Origin: DASUPK01 sp963797265
GTDB taxonomy: Bacteria > Actinomycetota > Thermoleophilia > Solirubrobacterales > 70-9
Assembly (NCBI GenBank): GCA_963797265.1
Contig: CAWCOY010000002.1
Location: 124,001 to 188,000 of the forward strand
Reading direction: 5' to 3'
Length of the DNA: 64,000 nucleotides
The notes beneath the pieces were generated by a model. That model did not search any database, was not told the DNA's origin, and was given only the letters and a program-made list of their open reading frames with translations. Position numbers and translations under genes: made by a program. Positions 40,266 through 47,747 of the stretch are shown piece by piece. Numbering within the stretch: position 1 is the stretch's first letter; each line of letters opens with the position of its first letter.

Positions 40266-41528
40266 ATGGCCGTAGAGATCGCCGACGTATCGAAGCTCGA
40301 TGTACAGCCGGGCGAGCTGCCCGAGAAGATGGCCGCCTGGGTCATCCGCCCCGAGCGCGAGGGCGAGCCCAAGGACGCCTTCCAGGTCGAGGAGATCGAG
40401 GTCCCTGAGCCCGGTGCCTTCGAGGTGATCGTCCGCGTGATGGCCGCCGGCGTCAACTTCAACAACGTCTGGGCCGCGCTCGGCAAGCCCGTCTCGGTTT
40501 TCGGCTACGGCGACCACGAGCAGTGGGGGCACCACATCGGCGGCTCCGACGCGTCCGGGGTCGTCTGGAAGGTCGGCGAGGGGGTCACCAAGTGGAAGCC
40601 CGGCGACGAGGTCGTGATCCACTGCAACCAGGCCTCCTACGAGGACGTCGAGGTGCACGGCCTCGACCCCCTCGCGGCGCCCAGCCAGGAGATCTGGGGG
40701 TATGAGACCACCTGGGGGTCGTTCGCCCAGTTCACGAAGGTCCAGGCGCAGCAGCTGCTGCCGCGTCCGCAGAACCTCTCCTGGGCGGAGTCCTCGGCCT
40801 ATGGCCTGACCTACTTCACCGCCTACCGGATGCTGATCGACCAGTGCAAGCTCCAGGCGGGACACAACGTGCTGATCTGGGGTGCCGCAGGAGGGCTCGG
40901 CGTCTTCGCGACCCAGCTCTGCGCCGCCTCCGGCGCTAACGCCGTCGGGGTCGTCTCCTCCGACGACAAGGGCGAGCTGGTCAAGCGGCTCGGCGCCGTC
41001 GACTACATCAACCGCAACGAGTTCACCGGGATGATGCGAACCCCGGAGAACCTCGCCGACCGCGAGGCCGAGAAGGGCCGCTTCAAGGAGTCCCGCGCCT
41101 TCGCCAAGAAGGTGAAGGAGATCCTCGGCGACTCCCCCGACATCGTCTTCGAGCACGTCGGCCAGGCGACCTTCCCGACCTCGGTGCTCGTGGTGAAGCC
41201 GTTCGGCAAGGTCGTGATCTGCGGCGCCACCTCGGGCTACCAGCTCGACTTCGACGTCCGCTACCTCTGGATGCGCCAGAAGCAGATCATCGGCTCGCAC
41301 TTCGCCAACGCGTACGAGTGCTGGCGGGCGAACGAGCTGATGGCGGAGGGCAAGATTCAGCCCGTGCTCTGGCGAGTGATGGGCTTCGACGGCGTCGCCG
41401 ACGCCCACCAGCTCCTCCACGAGAACAAGCACCTCGGCAAGATCTCGATCCTCGTCGGCGCCACTAGCGAAGAGGAGGGGAAGGTCGAGGAGGGCCCGGG
41501 CGCGATCCGGGCTGAGGTGGGCGCGTGA
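40266..41528 (+). CDS. ccr: Crotonyl-CoA carboxylase/reductase
   Basis: Ccr carries out reductive carboxylation of crotonyl-CoA to ethylmalonyl-CoA with NADPH, the key step of the ethylmalonyl-CoA pathway. The 420-residue medium-chain reductase has VNFNNVWAALGKPVSVF, HIGGSDASGVVWKVGEGV, the nucleotide-binding WGAAGGLGVFATQLC and the Ccr-specific IFEHVG-like DIVFEHVGQATFP with QKQIIGSHFANAYE. ATG 40266 follows SHMAVEIAD; ATG 40194 is in frame and possible. It overlaps the next gene by four bases (GTGA). The other pathway genes lie downstream, scattered to 58.7 kb. Confidence 0.94.
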   Translation: MAVEIADVSKLDVQPGELPEKMAAWVIRPEREGEPKDAFQVEEIEVPEPGAFEVIVRVMAAGVNFNNVWAALGKPVSVFGYGDHEQWGHHIGGSDASGVVWKVGEGVTKWKPGDEVVIHCNQASYEDVEVHGLDPLAAPSQEIWGYETTWGSFAQFTKVQAQQLLPRPQNLSWAESSAYGLTYFTAYRMLIDQCKLQAGHNVLIWGAAGGLGVFATQLCAASGANAVGVVSSDDKGELVKRLGAVDYINRNEFTGMMRTPENLADREAEKGRFKESRAFAKKVKEILGDSPDIVFEHVGQATFPTSVLVVKPFGKVVICGATSGYQLDFDVRYLWMRQKQIIGSHFANAYECWRANELMAEGKIQPVLWRVMGFDGVADAHQLLHENKHLGKISILVGATSEEEGKVEEGPGAIRAEVGA

Positions 41529-41875
41529 GCACGCCAGAACCGGCCCAGGGCACCTGGGAGCAGCCGTCACCACGGAACGGGACCCTCGAGGTCATCTACA
41601 TCGAGTGGCACGTCCACCCGTTCCGGGCCGAGCGCTGGTACGAGATCTGGGAGCCGGCCGCCGCTCGCGCGATGGCATTCGGTGCCAAGGGCTGGTCGCT
41701 GACTCGCAACGTCGAGGACCCGCTGCACTTCCGCCAGGCCTCGATCTGGGAGTCCCGCGAGGATTTCGAGCGCTACTGGTACTCGGATGAAGTCGCGGCG
41801 CTGCGCGAGGAGGCGGTCAACTACTTCAACAAGCCGGTCCTGCCGGTCTGGCACACGCTGATCGCCGGCGAATAG
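41525..41875 (+). CDS. Small hypothetical protein, possible dimeric alpha-beta barrel fold
   Basis: The 116-residue protein is coupled to ccr by a GTGA overlap. It has a hydrophobic/aromatic middle (LEVIYIEWHVHPFRAERWYEIWEPAAARAM) and HFRQASIWESREDFERYWYSDEVAAL, the alternating strand-helix-strand pattern of dimeric alpha-beta barrel (ABM/EthD-like) proteins. No catalytic residues can be named. Its coupling to ccr hints at an auxiliary role in the ethylmalonyl-CoA pathway, but this is only positional. Confidence 0.65.
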   Translation: MSTPEPAQGTWEQPSPRNGTLEVIYIEWHVHPFRAERWYEIWEPAAARAMAFGAKGWSLTRNVEDPLHFRQASIWESREDFERYWYSDEVAALREEAVNYFNKPVLPVWHTLIAGE

Positions 41876-41961
41876 AACCATTGGGAAGTTCCTCACGGAC
41901 GGGCGCGAGGAAATCACCAGGCGAGCTACTTAGCGACCCGATTCGTGTTCCTTCATTGTCC

Positions 41962-42735
41962 GTGCGCCTGACCACTCTTCGGCCATCCCTGCGCCTCATC
42001 CTTCTCGTGGCCCTCGCCGCGGGCCTGATCGCCATCCCGGCGGCATCGGCCGGCGCGAAGGTCAGGGCAACGGTCAGCGGTCAGCTCCTCACGGTCCGTG
42101 GTGGGAAGGGTGCCGACCGCGTCAAGGTGATCTGCAGCGCCACGGGCCAGGTCAAGGTGAACGGCAAGAATCCGCGCACCGGAGCGGTCGCCTGCTCACG
42201 GATCGTCGAGGCCGACGCGCTGACCGGCGCCGGGAACGACCGGGTCGACCTCTCCGGCGTGGGCGGCAACCAGGGCTTCGGCCAACGCGACCTGCCCGGC
42301 GGGTTCGGCCACGGGACCGGCTGCGGAGTGGCGCTCGGCTCGGGCAACGACCGGTACGTCGGCGGCGGATCCTGCTTCAACCTGGTGCTGGCCGGGCGGG
42401 ACGACGATCGAGTCAGGGGCGGCACGCTCCGTGACCAGATCACCGGCGGCAGCGGCAACGACCGAGTGACCAGCCTCGGCGGGCGCGACATCCTGATTGG
42501 CAACGCCGGCGACGACAAGCTCAATGCCGGGGCCGACGACGACCTGCTCAGCGGCAACGTCGGGGACGATCTGCTGCTCGGTGCCGCGGGCACCGATCTG
42601 CTCGGCGGCGGCCCCGGCAAGGACCGTCTTTTCGGCGGGCCAGGCGCGGATCAGCTGATCGGCGGACCGGGCAAGGACCGTCTCAACGGTGGCCCAGGCA
42701 ACAACACGCTGATCCAGGACTCGCCGAAGAAATAG
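41962..42735 (+). CDS. Secreted RTX-like calcium-binding repeat protein
   Basis: A hydrophobic signal segment (LRLILLVALAAGLIAIPAASAGA) precedes a beta-rich region and then several nonapeptide repeats of the GGxGxDxLxx type (for example GGSGNDRVTSLGGRDILIG, DDLLSGNVGDDLLLG and GGPGKDRLFGGPGADQLIG) at about 165-250. Such repeats bind calcium and form a beta-roll outside the cell. Two cysteine pairs lie in the middle. GTG 41962 and TTG 41956 are both plausible starts. No protease or toxin domain is present, so the function is unknown. Confidence 0.75.
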   Translation: MRLTTLRPSLRLILLVALAAGLIAIPAASAGAKVRATVSGQLLTVRGGKGADRVKVICSATGQVKVNGKNPRTGAVACSRIVEADALTGAGNDRVDLSGVGGNQGFGQRDLPGGFGHGTGCGVALGSGNDRYVGGGSCFNLVLAGRDDDRVRGGTLRDQITGGSGNDRVTSLGGRDILIGNAGDDKLNAGADDDLLSGNVGDDLLLGAAGTDLLGGGPGKDRLFGGPGADQLIGGPGKDRLNGGPGNNTLIQDSPKK

Positions 42736-42744
42736 AACTAGGGG

Positions 42745-42977
42745 GTGAGCCCCGACCCCCTTGGTGCCCTGGTCCCTGGCTGGGGCCGCCCGCCGAGGAT
42801 GGCGCGGGAGAGGGCCCGCGTCTCCGCCGGTCAGCTCACCTCGATCGCAACCCTGGCCGGCGCCCCGGCGATCTCGATGCCACTGCTTCAGGTCGAGAGC
42901 CCCTGGGGCTCAGCCTGGTCGGCGCTCCAGGAACTGATCTCTCGCTGCTGACCGCAGCCCCGGCTAGCCGAAGGTGA
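42745..42977 (+). pseudogene. Amidase C-terminal remnant with a frameshift
   Basis: One frame reads AGQLTSIATLAGAPAISMPLLQVESP, and after a one-base shift near 42905 the next reads GLSLVGAPGTDLSLLTAAP and stops at 42977. Together these match the last strands and helix of amidase-signature-family enzymes. The catalytic Ser-Ser-Lys part is absent, so this is a 5'-truncated, frameshifted remnant. It overlaps the 3' end of the next gene on the other strand. Confidence 0.6.
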
Positions 42978-43947
42978 ACACGTAGGCCTGAACCCTGGAG
43001 TCCTCGAAGGTGATCTCGAAGGTCCGATCCGAATCGTTTCCGGGCTGGCGGACCAACTGGTAGAGCCGCTCCTCTGCGACCGTTCCATTTCCATCCCCGT
43101 CGACGTCGAGGCCCCGGACATCACCCGGTGGCTCGCCATCGACCCGAACCTGAAAGCCCACCGACCCGCGGCCGTCCCGTGCACCCATCACCAGGTTCAC
43201 GTCGCGCGCATGGAAGCGGTGCGTGATCCGGCCGCCGGGCTCGTTCAGCTCCGTCGGCTGGCCGCCCACCGTCCAGTCGCCCGCCAGGGACCATTCGTTG
43301 AGCTCCAGGGTCGCCGGTTCTTCGTAGACATGACTCTGGTCGCGGACCAGACCTCCCGGAGACGCGAAGCCGGAGGCCCGGGCATAGCCGACGTAGGTCT
43401 CCGGGGACCCAAGCGTGTCCCAGTCGGCCGCCAGCTCGACACCATCGGGTTCGACCGAGACCAGGTCCTCGCCGAAGCCATCGCGACCCGCGTCGGTGAG
43501 CAGCTGCTGGATCACCCTCTCCGATCTCTCGTAGTCCTCCTCGCCGAAACGGTGATGTTGGATCCGCCCCTCGACGTCCGCGAAGTACAGGGCGGGCCAG
43601 TAGTTGTTCTCGAACGCGCGCCAGACCGCGTAGTCGTTGTCGACCGCGATCGGATAGCGGACGCCCATCCCCTCGAGAGCGGGACGGATCTTCTCGACAT
43701 CGTGCTCGAACTCGAACTCGGGCGTGTGGGCGCCGATCACGACCAATCCGTCCTCGCGATACCGCTCGTCCCAGGCGCTCGCGTAGGGAAGGGTGCGCAA
43801 CCAGTTCACGCAGGAGAAGGTGCAGAACTCGACCAGCACCACCTTTCCGCGCAGCCCGGCCGGCGTCAGCGGCTCGGAGTTCAGCCAGGCATTCGCCCCG
43901 TCCAACGACGGGAGCTCTCGAACCGTATGACCCAATCCGAATACCAT
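42964..43947 (-). CDS. Thioredoxin-like protein (DipZ-related) with altered active site
   Basis: The 327-residue protein has an N-terminal thioredoxin fold like the extracellular part of DipZ proteins (LRGKVVLVEFCTFSCVNWLRTLPYASAW), then RYPIAVDNDYAVWRAFENNYWPALYFAD and a C-terminal beta domain resembling the DipZ-associated jelly roll. In DipZ-type proteins the active site is CINC; here it is CVNW (Cys 46, Trp 49), with another Cys at 42. A normal CXXC disulfide is thus impossible; a CxxxC pair (42/46) remains. There is no signal peptide, so the protein is probably cytoplasmic. Confidence 0.8.
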   Translation of the reverse strand: MVFGLGHTVRELPSLDGANAWLNSEPLTPAGLRGKVVLVEFCTFSCVNWLRTLPYASAWDERYREDGLVVIGAHTPEFEFEHDVEKIRPALEGMGVRYPIAVDNDYAVWRAFENNYWPALYFADVEGRIQHHRFGEEDYERSERVIQQLLTDAGRDGFGEDLVSVEPDGVELAADWDTLGSPETYVGYARASGFASPGGLVRDQSHVYEEPATLELNEWSLAGDWTVGGQPTELNEPGGRITHRFHARDVNLVMGARDGRGSVGFQVRVDGEPPGDVRGLDVDGDGNGTVAEERLYQLVRQPGNDSDRTFEITFEDSRVQAYVFTFG

Positions 43948-43953
43948 CGGTGG

Positions 43954-45156
43954 TCAGCGCAGGGCCCTGAAGGTCGCCCGAATCTCCTCCGAGAGGGTCT
44001 GCGGCTGCTCCCAGGCGGCGAAGTGGCCACCCTCGTCAGCCACTCCGTAATGGATGAGGTTGGGATAGGCGTTCTCCGCCCAGCTCCGGGGAGCCGGGTA
44101 GAGCTCGTCCGGGAAGACGGTGATCCCGACCGGCAGCTCCACGCCCTTGACGTCGAAGAAGCCCAGCTTGCTCTCCCAGTAGAGACGCGACCCGGAGATC
44201 CCCGAGTTGGTCAGCCAGTAGTGGGTGACGTTGTCGAGGACGTCGTCCCGCGAGAGGCCGCCGGGATTCCCGGCGAAGGCGCGCGCGATCAGCTGGTAGC
44301 TCGGCTCGTCGTGGTCGAGCATCCAGGCCGCGAGGCCGACCGGGGAGTCGACGATGCCGTACAGCGTCTGCGGCCGAAGTCCCATCTCCTGCGCATACGC
44401 GGTGCCGGTCGCGAAGAAGTGGACGAGGATCTCGTACGCCTTCTTCTCGTCGGCCGAGAGACCCTCCGGCGCCGGTTCGCCGGCCTGGACGCCCTGCGAG
44501 ATCTCGGGTGAGAGCGTCGCCGGCATGTTGGTGTGGATGCCGAGCAGGCCCGGCGGCTTCAGCAGGGCCAGCTGCTCGGTGACAGCGTTGCCCCAGTCAC
44601 CGCCCTGGGCGACGTAGCGGTCATAGCCCAGTCTTTCCATCAGCACGGCCCAGGCCTTCGCGATCCGGATCGGGTCCCAGCCGGTTTCCGTCGGATTTCC
44701 GGAGAAGCCGTGACCAGGCAGCGAGGGGATCACGAGATGGAAGGCGTCGACCGCGTCCGCCCCGTGCTCCGTGGGCTTGGTGAGCGGCTCGATGATCTTC
44801 AGCTGCTCGACCGTCGAGCCCGGCCAGCCATGCGTGACGATGAGAGGCAGAGCATCGTCGCGCTCGGAGCGCACGTGGATGAAGTGAATGTCGACGCCGT
44901 CGATCTCGGTGATGAAGTGCGGCAGGGCCGCAAAGCGCTCCTCGAACTTGCGCCAGTCGTAGTCCCTCGCCCAGTAGTCGGCGAGTGCCTGGATCGTCTC
45001 GAGCTGCACGCCCTGGGACGGATCGACCTCGCGGTCGGGCCACTTCGTCGCCTTGATGCGGTTGCGCAGGTCGTTGAGCTGTTCGTCGGAGACTTTGAAG
45101 GTGAACGGACGGATGTCCTCCCCGGAGACTGGCTCGGTCGAGGCTGTGGCTTCCAT
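43954..45156 (-). CDS. Epoxide hydrolase (alpha/beta hydrolase), copy 1
   Basis: The 400-residue protein has the N-terminal epoxide-hydrolase domain (FTFKVSDEQLNDLRNRIKATKWP), the oxyanion HGWPGSTVE, the nucleophile elbow AQGGDWGNAVTEQL (nucleophilic Asp), and the catalytic His near the end in EGGHFAAWEQP. A Tyr-bearing lid domain lies between. The family opens epoxides by an ester intermediate; the substrate here is unknown. The next gene upstream on the same strand is a paralog starting with the same residues, MEATAST. Confidence 0.9.
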   Translation of the reverse strand: MEATASTEPVSGEDIRPFTFKVSDEQLNDLRNRIKATKWPDREVDPSQGVQLETIQALADYWARDYDWRKFEERFAALPHFITEIDGVDIHFIHVRSERDDALPLIVTHGWPGSTVEQLKIIEPLTKPTEHGADAVDAFHLVIPSLPGHGFSGNPTETGWDPIRIAKAWAVLMERLGYDRYVAQGGDWGNAVTEQLALLKPPGLLGIHTNMPATLSPEISQGVQAGEPAPEGLSADEKKAYEILVHFFATGTAYAQEMGLRPQTLYGIVDSPVGLAAWMLDHDEPSYQLIARAFAGNPGGLSRDDVLDNVTHYWLTNSGISGSRLYWESKLGFFDVKGVELPVGITVFPDELYPAPRSWAENAYPNLIHYGVADEGGHFAAWEQPQTLSEEIRATFRALR

Positions 45157-45192
45157 TGCTGCTCCTTTGGCTGTTCGCCGGGCCCGGGAGGG

Positions 45193-46407
45193 TCAGCGGA
45201 GTGACTTGAATGCGGCTCGGATCTCCTCGGAGAAGAGCTCCGGCTCCTCCCAGGCGGCGAAGTGGCCGCCCTTCTCCGCCTCGTTGAAGTACGCGAGAGT
45301 GGGATACACGTACTCAACCCAGCTGCGCGGGGCCCGGAAGATCTCACCGGGGAAGGTGGTGAAGCCGACCGGGAGCGTGACTGCCGGAGGAGCCTGGCCC
45401 GACGCAGCAGCTTCGGCTTGGGCTCGTCCGTCCTCCCAGTACGACCGCGCCGCCGAGGCCCCGGTTCCCGTCAGCCAGTAGGTCGTGATGTTGTCGACGA
45501 TGTGTTCCCGGGTGAGATTGCCCGCGGGCTCGCCGTCGAGAAAGGCGCGGGAGATCTTGTAGTAGGCGTCCGTGTCGTGGTCAAGCAGCCACCCAGCCAA
45601 GGCGACCGGTGAATCCAGCTGGGCGTAGCCGATCGTCTGCGGCCGCGTGGCCATCTCCAGGAAGTAGCCGAAGCCGCTCTGCCTGAATGTGGCGGTCGCG
45701 TCGTGCGCCGCGCGTTCCTCCTCTGATTCCGCCGGGAGTTGGTCACCGATGGCCAGCGACGCCACGAGTAGGTTGATGTGGATGCCCAGCAGCCCTTCAG
45801 GCGCCTGGCGGCCCATCGCGTCGGTGACTGCGGCGCCGACATCGCCGCCCTGGGCGACGTAGCGGGTGTAGCCGAGGCGGCGCATCAGCTCCGCCCAGCC
45901 CTGCGCGACGCGGCCGACGTTCCACCCGAGCTCGGCGGGCTCGGCGGAGAAGCCGTAGCCAGGCAGAGACGGCAGCACGAGATGAAACGCGTCCTCGGCG
46001 CGACCGCCGTGCGCTGTCGGGTCCGTCAGCGGGCCAACGCTCTCGAGCAGCTCGACGACCGAGCCGGGCCAGCCGTGCGTCATGACCAGCGGCATCGCAT
46101 CCTCGTGCGGCGACCGCACATGGATGAAGTGGATCTCGACCCCGTCGATCTCTGCCGTGAACTGCGGGAGCGCGTTCAGCTTGCTCTCGCAATTGCGCCA
46201 GTCGTAGTCACTCGCCCAGTAGCGGGCAAGCGCCTGGACTGTCGCGAGCTGCACGCCCTGTGAGCGATCGTCGACGAGCTCCTTGGAGGGCCAGCGCGTG
46301 GCCTGGATCCGGCGGCGGAGGTCGTCGAGATCCTCTTGCGGGATGTCGACGGTGAACGGGCGGATCTCGCCCGCGGCGGGCGACTTGGTCGAGGCAGTGG
46401 CTTCCAT
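45193..46407 (-). CDS. Epoxide hydrolase (alpha/beta hydrolase), copy 2
   Basis: A paralog of the downstream gene: N-terminal domain FTVDIPQEDLDDLRRRIQATRWP, HGWPGSVVE, nucleophile elbow AQGGDVGAAVTDAM (the Trp after the nucleophilic Asp is replaced by Val), and a C-terminal EKGGHFAAWEEP with the catalytic His. At 404 residues the length is normal. The two genes are 36 bases apart and likely one operon from a tandem duplication that has diverged widely. Different substrates are likely. Confidence 0.9.
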   Translation of the reverse strand: MEATASTKSPAAGEIRPFTVDIPQEDLDDLRRRIQATRWPSKELVDDRSQGVQLATVQALARYWASDYDWRNCESKLNALPQFTAEIDGVEIHFIHVRSPHEDAMPLVMTHGWPGSVVELLESVGPLTDPTAHGGRAEDAFHLVLPSLPGYGFSAEPAELGWNVGRVAQGWAELMRRLGYTRYVAQGGDVGAAVTDAMGRQAPEGLLGIHINLLVASLAIGDQLPAESEEERAAHDATATFRQSGFGYFLEMATRPQTIGYAQLDSPVALAGWLLDHDTDAYYKISRAFLDGEPAGNLTREHIVDNITTYWLTGTGASAARSYWEDGRAQAEAAASGQAPPAVTLPVGFTTFPGEIFRAPRSWVEYVYPTLAYFNEAEKGGHFAAWEEPELFSEEIRAAFKSLR

Positions 46408-46542
46408 CTGCAGCTCCTAACTGGCGGGTGGGCCGTCCAGGCCCTTGCTCGGTTTGCCGGCGCAGACGCGTTCGAGACAGCCGGCGCCATCGCGCCAGAG
46501 CCAACCCTATTGATCGAGTGGGGAATAAGTCAAGCGCAGACG

Positions 46543-46893
46543 CTAGTGCTGCTCGAGAGGGGCCATCGTCAGGCCCGCTTCCTTGAGCTGCTCCCAGTAG
46601 AGCTCGGCGGGCTCGCGCGGCCCGGTCCAGACCGCCGCCTGCCCGTTGTTGTGGATCCTCTCGGCGAAGGTGTAGCCCCTATCGAGGCTCACTCCGGGGA
46701 TCACGCTCGAGAGCGTGTGGGCGACGTGATCGAAGGTGTTGTGGTCGTCGTTGAGGACGATCACGAGCCAATTTCCGCCCAGACCCTCCTCGGGGCCCGC
46801 CGATCTGGGCCGCTCAACTGTGGTCGTAGCCACCTGGCCGAATTTAGAGGATTCGCTCCGAGCCGCGGGGGAAATGCTGCCCGGCTTCGCCAT
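46543..46893 (-). CDS. clpS: ATP-dependent protease adaptor ClpS
   Basis: ClpS binds N-degron substrates and delivers them to ClpAP or ClpCP. The core reads WLVIVLNDDHNTFDHVAHTLSSVI, in which NDDxxTxxxV and the following helices form the N-degron pocket, then AERIHNNGQAAVWTGPREPAELYWEQL. The start at 46893 gives 116 residues with a disordered N-terminal tail, normal for the family. The gene is 29 bases downstream of a secreted-protein gene on the same strand. Confidence 0.93.
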   Translation of the reverse strand: MAKPGSISPAARSESSKFGQVATTTVERPRSAGPEEGLGGNWLVIVLNDDHNTFDHVAHTLSSVIPGVSLDRGYTFAERIHNNGQAAVWTGPREPAELYWEQLKEAGLTMAPLEQH

Positions 46894-46922
46894 ACGCGGC
46901 GGCCACACACACCGCCGCCGGA

Positions 46923-47633
46923 TTATCCGAAGGGGTTCGGGACCTGGACGGTGACGTTGTCGAAGAACCCGGTGATCCCGGCGCCCGAGCCCGACCCCTT
47001 GGCCCCGGAGGTGACCACGGTCTGCCGCCCGTCCGGCTGGTCCGCACCCGAGTCCGTGGCATTCACAACGCCGCGGCCGTTGACAGTCGCGATGACGCTG
47101 GTGGTTGTGCCGCCCCTCGAGAAAGCGCGAATCGCGATCACGTTCGGCTTCTTCGCCCCGAGCTTCACGAACTTGCCGCTGCCCCCGGCCTCGAGCTTCG
47201 GCCCAGCGGCGCCCTTCGGGTCGCGGAAGTACTGCCACTTGTGCTTGTTCGGCAGGACGCGGAGCACGTAGCCGGCATTGTCGCTACGGCGCACACCCAG
47301 GCCGACGAACGACTTCGGGGCCGTCTTCTTGGTCCCGCCGCTGACGGTCGTGGTGGCGACCATTCCCTGGTCCGCGTACTGATCCGAGGAGTCGGCGACG
47401 ACCGAGGAGCGGTAGACGCACGAGTTCCCCTCCCTGACCCTGATCGACATCGCCTGGTTGCCGGCCCACTTGCGCTTGCACTTGTCCCCGAAGACCTTCT
47501 GGAACGCGGTCACGTCGTCCTGGCTCTGGAACTGGTAGACGGCGACAGGGATCGGGGCCGCGCGCGCGGCCGCGCCGACCGCGAGGGCCGCACAGGCGAC
47601 GATCAGGGCTGTGATCTTGGTTCTGGTGCGCAT
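46923..47633 (-). CDS. Secreted hypothetical beta-rich protein
   Basis: The start ATG 47633 gives a signal peptide (ITALIVACAALAVGAAARA) and a 236-residue protein. The mature part begins VAVYQFQSQDDVTAFQKVFGDKCKRKWAG with a Cys at about 53, a second at SCVYRSS, and strand-rich repeats ending in FFDNVTVQVPNPFG, a pattern seen in lectin-like jelly-roll domains. No catalytic residues can be named. The function is unknown; it is exported and perhaps binds surface glycans. Confidence 0.65.
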   Translation of the reverse strand: MRTRTKITALIVACAALAVGAAARAAPIPVAVYQFQSQDDVTAFQKVFGDKCKRKWAGNQAMSIRVREGNSCVYRSSVVADSSDQYADQGMVATTTVSGGTKKTAPKSFVGLGVRRSDNAGYVLRVLPNKHKWQYFRDPKGAAGPKLEAGGSGKFVKLGAKKPNVIAIRAFSRGGTTTSVIATVNGRGVVNATDSGADQPDGRQTVVTSGAKGSGSGAGITGFFDNVTVQVPNPFG

Positions 47634-47747
47634 CCGAGCGTGAGCGTAACCACGAGAGTTCCGGGAGTCTGCAAGAACACCTTGCAACCGCGGACGGAGC
47701 GGTACCGGGACTGCGGCTGCGATCCGTGGCGGGACTGGCCGTACCAT

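Noticed and set aside
40089..41573. A 494-codon open frame opposite ccr
   Set aside because: Low-complexity antisense frame; ccr is unambiguous.
47634..47747. A cobalamin riboswitch upstream of ecm
   Set aside because: No B12-box-like sequence is visible in this 114-base gap.
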